Part shown: in pieces, positions 46,301 through 56,034 of the stretch
Layout: every line of letters begins with the position of its first letter
Position numbering within the stretch: the stretch's first letter is position 1
NCBI GenBank assembly: GCA_005656395.1
Contig: SRSI01000062.1
Coordinates: 186,001-250,000, forward strand
DNA length: 64,000 bases
Direction of reading: 5' to 3'
DNA from: Strongyloides papillosus
Taxonomy: Eukaryota; Nematoda; Chromadorea; Rhabditida; Strongyloididae
Program-made: the position numbers and the translations under genes
The notes under the pieces: model-generated
What the model saw: only the letters and a program-made list of their open reading frames with translations
Databases searched by the model: none
What the model was told of the DNA's origin: nothing

Positions 46301-46658
46301 TAAAAATTCTTTTGTTCCTCCCTACACAGAGTGCCATAAATCAACAATAAATGGCAAGGTTGTAATGACACCAGTCTTTAATGATTTCACAAATGTAGCT
46401 GAAGGTCCAGTGACAAAATCTGTTCGTTTAACTGCTGCATTAATTCTCCGAAATATTGCTACATACTCAAAAAAAGGAAGGTCATATTTGAAAAGGTATG
46501 AAAATTTTATATCTTATATGGCATTTTCAAAACTTGAAGCAAATAGTGCACTCAGTCATTACCTATATGAAATAAAAGATTCTATTGAGAATAGTGACAA
46601 TGATGAAAATGTGTTGAATGAAGATAATTGTGTACAAGAAGAAGTTTGTGAAAGTTAG
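43344..46658 (+). CDS. swsn-7: ARID2/BAF200 homologue, PBAF chromatin remodeller subunit
   Basis: A single long exon encodes 1104 aa. The ARID DNA-binding domain (about aa 28-115) reads PYVNGTILNLYELYTIV, KNFGGFMKVTNHELWPEVTK and KYIYQRYLLYYEE. The middle has armadillo-like helices (LHTTKILRELSFDLDNRA, ECLHQNVMDTLNNIS). An RFX-type winged helix lies at about aa 610-680 (TREWMNSSLRFDPTYE with YCDYVNHFN). Two C2H2 fingers sit at about aa 888-940 (CEWQDC..H..H and CKWNNCERI..H..H). This ARID-RFX-C2H2 order is specific to ARID2. The protein is shorter than human ARID2 (1835 aa), mainly through loss of the Gln/Ser-rich middle. The ATG directly follows an acceptor-like TTTTTTTAG. It is expected in the nucleus with PBRM1 and SMARCA4 homologues. 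Confidence 0.93.
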   Translation: MPFGDSLNRKLLLDPIASYISQLSEEDHEKPEKDFFASYESFSKKKWGLKKKPQPYVNGTILNLYELYTIVKNFGGFMKVTNHELWPEVTKSLNLPGAVNETALIKYIYQRYLLYYEESENGLGETEVDLDENSSSNMGTRSRGRVYYSNSENPVSIEKAGNSNPSSMMTKNLGYIIGHGAENGPDYQKLMKHLLSGFENENVFARNLLSMMASPGPYHLKLQQCPILVDILLAKIGIFPVNDPVDYKSGFGEDYLTNWRHKEHCNFDTFWKESGIKEEYAIKLIERQDIMDSIIKYKNGAEVCGMRYDNDDLSFLYHPSIEMNENDPIYFRVLHTTKILRELSFDLDNRAILSKNRNLFTFVMCIAFSRYECLHQNVMDTLNNISEDLDLNDLLVYSNHFGCFMKLVKFCLLSKDRMKICVGLEILGNISAKEGNEFFVIDFLTNEKDVLEQISLLLVPMDVMSLTHTLETVYDLTTMGETVCDLFANENGVLKQLYALLTVEANKFGPCYIQGTKIIQYPPQLGNGQRVVRKFASTPMNRNNTTTNGQTPNQRMNQFSTPRSQIPNRPMTNTPIQTPSMPIRRPSRPDDPRMTSQSETPLPKINEDQDKINLTREWMNSSLRFDPTYESSIKRGKLYCDYVNHFNNKKMLSLNMKNFITLLRELFPKIRFTSEDGQANSCIVGIIQRTPGLSNNPPSQLMPNVTGSNNAELPNDHTALVKTIFNAHAEKEKMAALKTTGNESVSRKRKLTNSYVSNSLESMRESASPEMAESLIDDGIDSRPPSSMGASNSNSEISSPLPKISNDMKTSMTSDSMDVLCDDSSSIKSTVNGTFGYDGNTENEHPVQEVHHTNGEMTTSAPESILQQKLSQKSPSPSEYLDKIDSPICEWQDCGIIFPNASQLYYHIYKTHTVNEEMVCKWNNCERIVRNHWALLSHIHETHYKKPISEEAKHLRMKHGNKEYIEQILKSKWKEQENKKSYRIPVKNSFVPPYTECHKSTINGKVVMTPVFNDFTNVAEGPVTKSVRLTAALILRNIATYSKKGRSYLKRYENFISYMAFSKLEANSALSHYLYEIKDSIENSDNDENVLNEDNCVQEEVCES

Positions 46659-46793
46659 AAATTAATTTTATTATTTTTTTGTATTTATTTATTGTATATT
46701 TATTGTCTTTAATATGATTTACACTCACCAATCTACTAACAATGATAATATTTTAGAATTATTCTTTTGTTTTTTTGTGTTATAAAATTGTTG

Positions 46794-48234
46794 TTAACAG
46801 TTATCATACACTTCTTCTTCTGATATGAATTCTGTATTTCTACAATCATCAAAATCATAATCTATTTCTTCACAAAAAGAATTTACATCAATATTTAACA
46901 TGTTGCTTGAGGTATTACTACTTGGACTTAATGAGTTAAGATCCATATAACCATTATTAAATGAATCATCATTTACTATTATTTCTGAGTCATCTGTTCC
47001 TTCTATAAATGGAGTGATATTAATTTGACTGGATGGACGTGGAGCATTTCTATCGTAATGCCTTAAGAAATTGCAAAGATGTTTGAGACGCCTTTCTTTA
47101 CTTCTTCTATTTTGAAACCATACTTGAATGACTCTCATGCTTAAACCAGTTTCTAAAGAAAGTTTGGCTCTAGCATGTTTAGATGGTTTAGGTGTTGTTA
47201 AGAATATTTTATTAAGAACATCAAGTTGACTTTGTTTGATTGTCGTTCTTGGACCTCTTCTTTTTAATAAATTATTTTGATCATCAGAACACATTTCTCC
47301 ATATGTATACATTTCAAAAGGGTACTGAAGAATAGGTGGGAGAGCAGAAATTAGAGAATGTGATGATATTTTTTTACTTGAAGGATTAGATTTCCCTGAA
47401 CATTTACCAGAAGATTCCTTTGATGAAACTTTTTTTGGGCGATTTGTTATGGATTCTCCAACAACCTCTTCTTTAATGTCAATATTATCTTCTTTAAAAA
47501 ATAAATGCTCTTCACAGACGATATTTATAATCCCATTTGTTTTTGTTTTTTGATTATCAAAATTTACATTAAATCCAAACTTATCTCCTTCAGCTAGTGA
47601 TTTAGAGCAATAAAAACATTTATGGCATTTTGGATGATAAAATAATACAACATTTGTTTCAACTTCTTCTTTTTTTAATGTTCCTTTGCAATAATTCTTT
47701 TTTGATTCAAAATAATAAGAATCTGTACTGTATTGTACTTTAAATACAACATCAGTTTTTGAAAGACCATCTCCACAACCATTGCATTTATATGGTGAAA
47801 ATTCTTTAAAATAGTGATTTTTACAATAAACTTTATTATTTTTACAAAAACAGGGGTAATTAGGATCTAATTTTATACAACATGTCCAACAACGTAGACA
47901 AGATTCATGGAAATATGTAACATTAACTATATTATTTAGTGGTATTTCTGTACTTGATATCTAGAAATAAAAAGATATAAATATTAGAAAATAAATTATT
48001 TCGACTTACAGCAAGAAAATTTTTGTCTAGAATTTTTCTGTTACAACCAGAACAACTTTGTTTAGAATCTTCATGACCAATATTTTTTTTAGAATTATTT
48101 ACATCATGGACTTCATTTTTAATATGTGTATGATTATAAATCTTAATATCATCATTTCCTATAGAATCAACAACTTGTGATATAGCTTCTAACGGTTTTG
48201 TATCAATAAAATACTCATCAAAAATATCAGCCAT
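46794..48234 (-). CDS. mec-3: LIM-homeodomain transcription factor MEC-3
   Basis: Exon 1 (48010-48234) and exon 2 (46794-47960) join in phase 0 into 463 aa. LIM1 (about aa 61-124) starts CSGC and includes HESCLRCWTCC. LIM2 (about aa 134-215) has CNGCGDGLSKTDVVF, HPKCHKCFYCSKSL and a terminal CEEH. The homeodomain (about aa 309-368) carries RRGPRTTIKQSQLDVLNKIF, PKPSKHARAKLSLETGLSM and RVIQVWFQNRRSKERR, followed by LKHLCNFLRHY. The SKHARAKL stretch and the LKHLC extension separate MEC-3 from its sister LIN-11. In C. elegans, MEC-3 with UNC-86 specifies touch receptor neurons. This protein is longer than C. elegans MEC-3 (about 320 aa), mainly in the linker between LIM2 and the homeodomain. The intron interrupts LIM1. 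Confidence 0.93.
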
Positions 48235-48934
48235 AACTTGATAAGAAATAAAGATTATAGTTAAGTTAAAAAGAGTTTAAATAATTTTAAAATTTTCCAA
48301 AATATTTTCAAATACCCTTTCTATCCTTATTTTTAAGGGAGGAGTTTTTAGAAGTATATTTATATACTATAATTTTTATCCAACTTATTATTAACATTTC
48401 TTTCGTATATTTATCACATATTTTTCTATCCCATCTGTTAATACTTTTTACGATTGTCTATTACTTTTTCACTTATCAACAACAATGATTCATGGCACGC
48501 TAACAAAAATTCATTTAAAATGTATATAAATTTGTTAAACATATTTCTTACCATATCATTTTATATGATATATTTTGGGGAGTTAGAATACATTTAGGAT
48601 ATCTGCAAGTTATTGTATGAATTTTTTATTATTAATAGTGTGATATGACAATGAATGATTGACCATTTAACTGTCTATAACTGCTGGAAAGAAGAAAGAT
48701 ATGTATAATGATTCATTATTTTTAATATTTTAGGTGATGACTGAATTTATAATTGATAAATCATGATGATAAGTTATTTGCTGAATTTTTAATTGGGACA
48801 CTTTTTTTATAACTGACTTTTACAGTAGTAAAATAAAATTGTTATAATGTGTTTTGGAATAGTATTTAAAATTGGTTTTTTGGGATAGATTATTAATATC
48901 TTACGTTTTTATTTGTACTTTATCAGTTTGAATT
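48235..48934. other. Divergent promoter region of mec-3, nothing firm recognised
   Basis: About 700 bp separate mec-3 (minus) from the DEAD-box-like gene (plus). mec-3 in C. elegans is autoregulated with UNC-86 through POU/LIM sites. The AT-rich sequence here has several ATTAAT- and TAAT-like stretches, but none can be called a site by eye. Confidence 0.4.
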
Positions 48935-49706
48935 ATGTGTATGCCACCAAAAAGAATAAATGTTAAGGAATACCAATTATTTCCTGAAGGTAAGAAATAA
49001 TAATTATTGTTATTATTGTGGTTTTGTAGATAAGTTTGAGCTTTCATTAAATCACTACAATGATTTAAATGTAAATTCTCGAATAATAAAACGTATTTTT
49101 GAAATGACAAATACCTGTGCACCACCTGTTGATATGTGCAAAATATATTATTGTTTAAAGGGAGAAAACAAACATGATATAAGAATCTCCAAGAAACACG
49201 ATTTGAATGTCTTTCTACAATACTTTCCATTTGTATTAGATTCTGTTATTAAACAAAGCAACCATGGAATCCAACGAAATCGACCAAGAGTTGTTTTTGT
49301 ATGTAATTCTACTGAAGAGGCATTAAAAGTTCATTCAATGGTTGAGCAATTTGTAAAAGGCTTTAATGTTCGTGTAGTCCTTTCACGTGATGATAGAAAA
49401 ATGAAATTCAATACAGATAATATGAAGGTACCTTATACAATATTAGTCACAACATTGCATAATCTTCAACATCATTTAGAACATCCTTTAGTTTATTTTA
49501 GTGATTGTTCTCACTTCATCATGGTTAACTTATCATCATGGAAAGAGGAAAATAATTACTCAATTTTAGCCTCTTTAATGATAACATCTGGCTGGGACCC
49601 AAAAAATAAATGTAGTGTAATTGGTATTTCGGAAATGTTTGGATACGCAAGTCGAGATATCTTTAACTATTTTTCATACAAAAATTATTATGATATCGGA
49701 TTTTAA
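48935..49706 (+). CDS. DEAD-box-like protein with erased catalytic motifs, single RecA lobe
   Basis: Two exons (48935-48989, 49030-49706) give 243 aa. The layout follows the first RecA lobe of a Vasa/PL10-type helicase: APPVDMCKIYYCLKG sits where the Q motif P-T-P-x-Q..P..L.G should be. Next comes a stretch in the place of Walker A, then PRVVFVCNSTEEALKVHSMV (family PRALVLAPTRELA-Q). IIL-like PYTILVTTLHNLQHHLE follows (family DILVATPGRL). No motif survives: Walker A GSGKT is KKHDLN-like, PTREL is NSTEE, TPGR is TLHN, and there is no DEAD box. The second RecA lobe is absent. It cannot be an ATPase. It may be a lineage-specific scaffold or RNA-binding leftover. The open frame and clean intron argue against a pseudogene. 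The helicase link is inferred from spacing and hydrophobic pattern. Confidence 0.5.
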
Positions 49707-49828
49707 AAATTTTTAATATTTATTTTATTATATTAATATTGACAATAATATTTTTGTTACAAGTTAGTATTTATATAATAATATACTATTATTTCTTTAT
49801 TTTTACTAGAATAATAGTAAAACTTTTT

Positions 49829-50881
49829 TTAAAATCCAAGTTTATCACTTCCAAATGTTTTTATACTAAAGTGACTATCAAAGAATTTATCAATTGTATC
49901 ACAGTCAATTGTTTGAGTTGTTACTGTTGCTAAACTCTTTTTACTATTATATCCAGCTGGTAAAAAAGATGAGTTAAATTCATCAGCATACTCTTCCCAT
50001 TCATATGGATCTGAAAATTTAAAACCATTTTTAATCATTTCCCCTTTAAGTACTTTAAAAAGATAACAATAATCAGGAGGATCGTTATATGTTAATTTTT
50101 TTGTATATTTAAAAAGTTCAATATATGCTGGGAAAAATTCAAATAGTGAGTCATCTGAGTATTCTTTTTTCATTTTCAATACCTCTTCTATTCTTTCACA
50201 ACGATGCCATGGAAGTGGGCCGTTAATTTCAGCACAAATATAAAATAATGAAATTAAATCATCACATCTACCTTGTTCAACTTTCTCCATTGTTGCAGCA
50301 CTACAATACTTTACAGTTCCTCGAAATAGACATTTTTCTCTAGGTTTCCTTAATCTCCTTCGACTATCTTCAATTATTGTAAATTCTCGAGATAAACCAA
50401 AATCAATGATATAAATAATTTTTTTATCCAGACCATTTCTTCCAATAGTCATATTGGCAGGTTTCAAATCTCTATGCACTATACCAATTTGATGAATTTG
50501 TTTAAGAGCAAACAACATTTGAATAAAAATTCTTACGTTAGTTGAGACGGAAAATTCAAATTTTTTAGAGCGCATAAAAGTACTTAACGAAGTTCCAAGA
50601 AGAGATACAACCATGTAACAGTATGATTCTGTCTTTCCACATGATATTAATTGCGATACATGTTTCTTTCCTTTGAGTCTTTTCAATATTTGTACCTCTA
50701 GTTTTAATCCATTTCCATTGTCACTTAATAATTCAGCTTTTAATGCAGCATACTTTTTTGTAGATACTTCAATACATGAGTAAACAGCTCCACAACTACC
50801 AGCACCAATTCTTTTTAGAATTTTAAATCTTCCAACAATTGTCCCTATTGGTAAATTTGCAGGTCCATCAACATTTGACAT
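49829..50881 (-). CDS. CK1-family (TTBK/worm-type) serine/threonine kinase
   Basis: A single exon encodes 350 aa. Seen: glycine loop GAGSCGAV (about aa 26-33), Lys48 in AALKAE, HRD with Asp138 (VHRDLKPANM), DFG with Asp160, and the CK1-specific RGTVKYCSAATM in place of APE. All catalytic residues are present. The last 60 residues are a short non-conserved tail. CK1/TTBK-type kinases are greatly expanded in nematodes and many are sperm-enriched in C. elegans; that expression is only a guess here. The gene is convergent with the DEAD-like gene (about 120 bp between stops) and intronless, consistent with recent retro-duplication within the family. Confidence 0.9.
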   Translation of the reverse strand: MSNVDGPANLPIGTIVGRFKILKRIGAGSCGAVYSCIEVSTKKYAALKAELLSDNGNGLKLEVQILKRLKGKKHVSQLISCGKTESYCYMVVSLLGTSLSTFMRSKKFEFSVSTNVRIFIQMLFALKQIHQIGIVHRDLKPANMTIGRNGLDKKIIYIIDFGLSREFTIIEDSRRRLRKPREKCLFRGTVKYCSAATMEKVEQGRCDDLISLFYICAEINGPLPWHRCERIEEVLKMKKEYSDDSLFEFFPAYIELFKYTKKLTYNDPPDYCYLFKVLKGEMIKNGFKFSDPYEWEEYADEFNSSFLPAGYNSKKSLATVTTQTIDCDTIDKFFDSHFSIKTFGSDKLGF

Positions 50882-51133
50882 ATTAGAAATGAAAATTTAT
50901 TATTCAATTTGATACATTCTATTACAATAAATTTAAATAAATTTGCTTAAGACAATGAAATTTCGATTTTTTTATTTTGAATATATGATTATTAAAAAAT
51001 TACTAGATTTTTTGTATTTTTTTTTTAAATTATTATTCAACGAATAATAATATTTTTTTTAGAACAAGACATTATCAATAAGTTATAGAAATTTATTTAA
51101 CTAATTATCGTTAAAACAATTTAAAATATAAAT

Positions 51134-51691
51134 TTATGAGCATCCACAGCATGCTTTGACCTAAAAAAATATTAATAAATATATTCAATGTTATTAAAGT
51201 ATACCTTGTTCCAGTATCCAAGAGTGCCGGAGTTTTGACATCCACGTGGTCCTCCATTGTGAAGTCTTGCGTCACGTTCGCATGTTCCGTATTCTGGGCA
51301 TTCAAAAGCGTATCTTTTAACGTAATTCTACAGATTATTAATTATTAAAATTTTAGAAAATAATTAAAATTTACCTCAACACAGGTTGTAGCACAGGAGT
51401 AGTCATTGGCACATCTTTTCCAGGCAGTTTCAGTTGATTCACCGGATTTTTTACCTACTTCACCACAATCTTCATAGTATGGAAGTTTGATTTGATAGTA
51501 ACCACATGAAAGTGAACCGACGTCCATTTCACAACCGATTGGTTTACATCCTAAAGATATATTATATAAAAGGATAAATGCTTAAGTTCCATTTTTTATT
51601 TACCTGATTCAACATTACAGATGCATTGAAGGCAAGTGCTAGCAAGAGATGTACCTACTAAGGCGGCGAGAATGACAAGTTTAGCAAACAT
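51134..51691 (-). CDS. ilys: Invertebrate-type lysozyme (destabilase family)
   Basis: Four exons (51604-51691, 51375-51550, 51205-51327, 51134-51160) give 137 aa. A signal peptide (MFAKLVILAALVGTSLA) precedes the i-type lysozyme fold: CLQCICNVESGC with the catalytic Glu, CEMDVGSLSCGYYQIK with the catalytic Asp, YYEDCG, CATTCVENYVKRYA and HNGGPRGCQNSGTLGYWNKV, ending CCGCS. The cysteine pattern is complete. It cleaves bacterial peptidoglycan outside the cell, in the gut lumen or pharynx. C. elegans ilys-3 is a defence and digestion enzyme of the pharynx and intestine. The last exon has only nine codons and was placed by the terminal Cys motif. GATA sites and a TATA box lie upstream. Confidence 0.95.
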
Positions 51692-52796
51692 AATTAATAT
51701 GATACTTAACTTTAGTCATTTTGCTAATTTATAAGCATTTTAAGCCGGAAAATATTATCTATCTCTGGCTTATCAATAGGAAAAAAAGTTCTTACGGAAA
51801 CTATTATTATAGAATTTTGATAACGTTCTAATAATGTTTCTTAACTTTAGCATAATTAAGTTTTTATTATATAAATAATATTTTGATAAAGTTTGAAAAA
51901 CCTCGTGTTATGCACGAGAAAATGTTATAACCTTATCATTTAATTTATTTCTAATATCCTTTTAAAATATATTTCCAGACTCAAATTTCCAATTTTTTAT
52001 GTTCTAAAATTCAATATTTAAAAAATATCTATTTATATATTCCAAAATATTTTATTTTTCTGATGGTTCTTTGATAATTAAGAAGCCATTAATTATAAAT
52101 TATTTGTAGTTTAATACTGTTTCCAATTAACCTAATTAAATTATATACTTTATAATTTAAAAGTTGCTAAAAAGATTACTTTTAAAGATCACCAAACATT
52201 TTATTTTTAATTAGATACCATATTTATGTTTTACATTTTTAAACTTTTATAAAAATAGTTAAACATTATACTTTTAAAAATATTTTATCAACCCCTGATT
52301 ATTATTGAAATTATCACCAAAAAATATTGTCCTTGAAAAATTAACAAAAATAACTTGCATTACATTTAAATTTAATCACATAATAATTACAAATAATATT
52401 CCTTTTTGAAACATTTCTCTCAAAAAAATAATTTTATCAAAATTATCAATCTATTAAATCAATTGACAATTGTTAATGAATAATTACATACGTATTCTGT
52501 GATCACAGTTTAAAAATATAAAAAATGATGCATAAAACAAACATTGAAAATTTTTTTATGTTGCATAATGTGTAAAAAAAATCTACATAGAATAAAAATT
52601 ATATCAACAGTTATGAAAATTTTTTTATTAATTATTTTAAAATACATAAATTATCACTTCGTATTTCATTAAAATATTGGTATATTAAATTAAAATTTTC
52701 GCAATAAAAATATCTACAAATAAGGTGAGCTAAAATTACCAATGATTTGAGTAGTTTTTTATTTTCCAAAGGAATTCAATAAAGAAGCAAATTCAA
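51692..52796. other. Divergent intergenic region, otherwise nothing recognised
   Basis: About 1.1 kb between the lysozyme (minus) and the tyrosine phosphatase homologue (plus). Besides the lysozyme promoter elements near 51730-51775 it is AT-rich without recognisable features. Confidence 0.5.
51728..51775 (-). promoter_or_regulatory. Lysozyme promoter: TATA box and GATA sites
   Basis: On the minus strand, TATAAA (51728-51733) lies about 40 bp upstream of the lysozyme ATG. TGATAAG (51769-51775) and a second GATA core near 51757-51763 lie about 70-80 bp upstream. TGATAA is the preferred site of ELT-2/ELT-7, the intestinal GATA factors, so intestinal expression is expected. This is inference from motif and position. 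Confidence 0.5.
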
Positions 52797-54277
52797 ATGA
52801 AGAGTCCACATAAAAACAAAAAAACTCAGGGTGGAAGTAGTACCAAGTTTCAACCTCAACAAGGAGGAGCCCCTAATGGACCAGGTGATTACTATGAAAA
52901 TTTGATGGCTCAAACTACTGTACCTAACTTTCCAAAGCCAGCTCCTCCACATATGCCTAATGTAGGACCTAATCTCATGAAGTATTTTACACCTTCAAAT
53001 AATGCTAATGTACCAGAAAATCATGCACCACGACCACCGCCGCCAATAAATTGCAATCCACCTCCCTTTCCACCACCACCTCAAATTAATCCTCCTTCAT
53101 TTGATAGAAAATCTACTGATGTTCCAAAAAAACATCCAAGTAAAGGCAAGCATGAAACAAAACGGCATAGTGACAAGAATAGAAAAAAATCTTCTCGTAA
53201 TAATAAAGAATCCTTGCAAGAAGAAGAAATTGACTACGCCAATCGTCCACCAGAAGAATCTCCTCAATTAAATGTTCCCTCCGAGGGATTAGTTGAATTT
53301 TTCCTAACACACCATATGTTGGATAAAAAAGCCTTACATAAAGAATTCTCATCTGTTCTTGATTATACAAGACTTGTTTATGATTTTATGAGTAATCCAA
53401 CGAAGAATCGTTTTAATAATGTACTGTGTTATAATGAAGGTGCCGTTAAATTGAGACCTACTCGAAATGATGATGGAGAATATATTCATGCTACACGTTT
53501 TGTTACCAAAGAAGGAGGTTATATTATGACACAAGCTCCATTACCAAATACTATAGAAGACTTTTGGAGAATGATATGGCAAGAGGAAGTATCAGTTGTT
53601 GTTAGTTTTGTTGATTTTACAAATATTGATGAATGTACAGAATATTTTAATTTGAAAAAAGGAAAAAAGAAGTCAATTGGTAGATTTAATATTAAAACAA
53701 CGGATATAGAAATTACCTCTGATTATGCTGGATATTTTTTAAAGGTTACAAATAAAGAAGATGAAGTGCCAAGAGAAGTAACAGTAGTTCAATGGCTAAA
53801 TTGGAATATTGAATTATTAGTTGATATAAAGGATTTAATTAATTTTATGCAAATAGTTTGGAATCTTGAGAAAAGAGGAAAAGAAATGAAGATTTCGACA
53901 AAGACGATGACGTTAGTACACGGGATAAGTGGAACAAGGAGAACTGGAACGTTTGTTGTTTTAAATTTATTATGTAAACAATTATATTTTAAAAAAACAT
54001 GTAATATGATATCAACTGCTTTATTAGTTCGAAAGTACCGTCATAATGTTTTAAGAGATAAAAATATGTTTGCTATTCTCCTCCTGGGAATGATAAGGTT
54101 TTCAACGAATATTAGATTATTGAGGAAGGATAAAAGTTATATTGAAAAAGTTGAACGGGTATGTTTTTTATGTAATTTATTACATTTTCATTAATATTAT
54201 ATTTATAGTACATTAAAAATGCACTTCTAACTGTACCACCTGTTGGCAAAAAGTGTAAAGAAAAGCAACAAAAATAA
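52797..54277 (+). CDS. Receptor-less tyrosine phosphatase homologue, catalytically dead
   Basis: Two exons (52797-54158, 54209-54277) give 476 aa. Residues 1-160 form a disordered Pro/Asn/Lys-rich head (polyproline stretches such as PPPFPPPPQ, and a basic KRHSDKNRKKSSRNNKE). The rest is a classical PTP fold: KNRF (family KNRY), MTQAPLPNTIEDFWRMIW, and the P-loop region TLVHGISGTRRTGTF. The active site is gone: catalytic Cys is Gly376 in HGISGTRRTG, the WPD loop reads W-N-I in QWLNWN, and the Q-loop lacks its Gln. The P-loop Arg-Thr-Gly remains, so phosphotyrosine binding without turnover is possible. Nematodes have many small PTP genes, several of them germline-expressed. The intact frame argues for a functional pseudophosphatase rather than a pseudogene. 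Confidence 0.88.
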
Positions 54278-56034
54278 AAATTATTATGTAATGTAAGTGG
54301 AAAATCATTAATCATAGATTTTTGCTTATTTTTAATTTAAAGTAAAATATTTAATTTAAACTGATATAACAATAAAATAATTATATGATGACATGGAATA
54401 TTATTATTTTTCTTAATAAAATCATTGTGTTTTCCACTGCATTTATTTTATTTTTAATTTGAAATTATATATTGATGCTTGAAATGTATAAACAATAGGC
54501 AGAAAAGTAATTACATATCGCTTAAAAGAGAAATAATTTCACTGTTATTATTTTGTACTGTATTTTAATGGAAATGAAAAAAATAATTCTTAGTGTCAAA
54601 ATATGGAACTTATTAATTCAAGTTATTTAATTAATTTCTCGAAAATTATTTAAATATAAAAAATTGAGTTGAACAGACTTTCCACATAACTGTATAAGAT
54701 ATTAAATAAGCCAATGAGTTTGTACACTTTTGTGAAAAAAATAATTTTTGATAGTTTTTAAAATGTTTTCAATGTTGCTGCATCAATAATTTTTAAAAAA
54801 TAACTTAATAAAACATAACATTTCACATAGAGATTATATATCAGAATATTATGTCATTGAAGTGAAAAAATTATTCATAAAAATTTTATTGAATAATAAA
54901 ATTTATTTGTTTTCTAATTCACATATTTTTTTAGTTTTGTGTTTAACAATTTATAAGAATAGAATTTAGTGTGATATAAAGGTTAAAAAAATTATCGTGA
55001 TAGGTTGATTTAACTCTATGATTTTGAAATAGTTGTTATAGTTTGTCAATGAAATTAATCATTAATGTTCCAAAAATTAAGAACATTTTATAAGAAGGAT
55101 TATGTAAAGTATTACTAATATATATAACAATTTTATTTCCGCCATATAATTATCATTTAAAATAACTAATTAAATTTATAAGAATATATGGTGTTGATTA
55201 ATTTGCCAATCGAAATTTATTTAGACATCTGTAGATGTTTGGTAAATTTCTTCTATTGTTAATTTAAATTTATTCAGTCCAAAGGATTTGTAATTAGTGA
55301 ATTTATTTATGCTTTTATAAATTTTTATAATGGACAGTAAATAGTATAAAAAAAATTGATTCTTATTATTCATTTCATAGAATTTATTGGAAACACTGAG
55401 GAATATTTAAATATCAATGGATTACATTTTCTCGTCATATTAGTTATTATAGTAAAGCAAAATTTGAACGACTTAGAGGGAGAAAAGACAAAAATTGTAA
55501 ATGTATTATTCCTTTTATCAAGGGAAAAAGAAGAGTTCTGTAGTAGTTGTAGAGTTAAAAGACTAAATGAGAGGAAAATATAACTTTTTTTCTTAACATT
55601 TTTCACTATTACTCATTCGTATATATATACAAAAATTAAAACACGCTAAATTTATATTATTAGTAAATTTTTTTAGTAATATTTTAATACTACTTTGTTT
55701 GAACAATATTTAATGGATAGATAATAGTTATATGTTATTATGTTGCAAGCAAACTTATGGATGAAATGTTTTATTTCTAAATAATCATCTAGAGTAGGGG
55801 TAATTTTTAATTTGTCATATGTATAAAGACACTGATAAAAATTATTGATTATTTTGATTCATACTTATGTTTACCATTTAGTTAAAATGTTATTATCCTA
55901 ACAATAAACTTATTATCAACTTTTTTATTATATCTATGCAGATAATTATACTATACTTTTTATAACATTAAACAACATATTTTAGGTGTTTATGCACATT
56001 TAAATAAAACATTTTATTATCTTTCGTATAAATA
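54278..56034. other. AT-rich intergenic region, nothing recognised
   Basis: About 1.76 kb between two plus-strand genes. The short ORF at 55356-55583 has AT-driven composition, an overlapping ORF of similar size on the other strand, and no splice partner, so it is not supported. The promoter of the following membrane-protein gene should lie near the right end. Confidence 0.5.

Noticed and set aside
55356..55606. Overlapping ORFs on both strands in the intergenic region
   Set aside because: No recognisable domain, AT-driven composition, no upstream exon or promoter; more likely chance.
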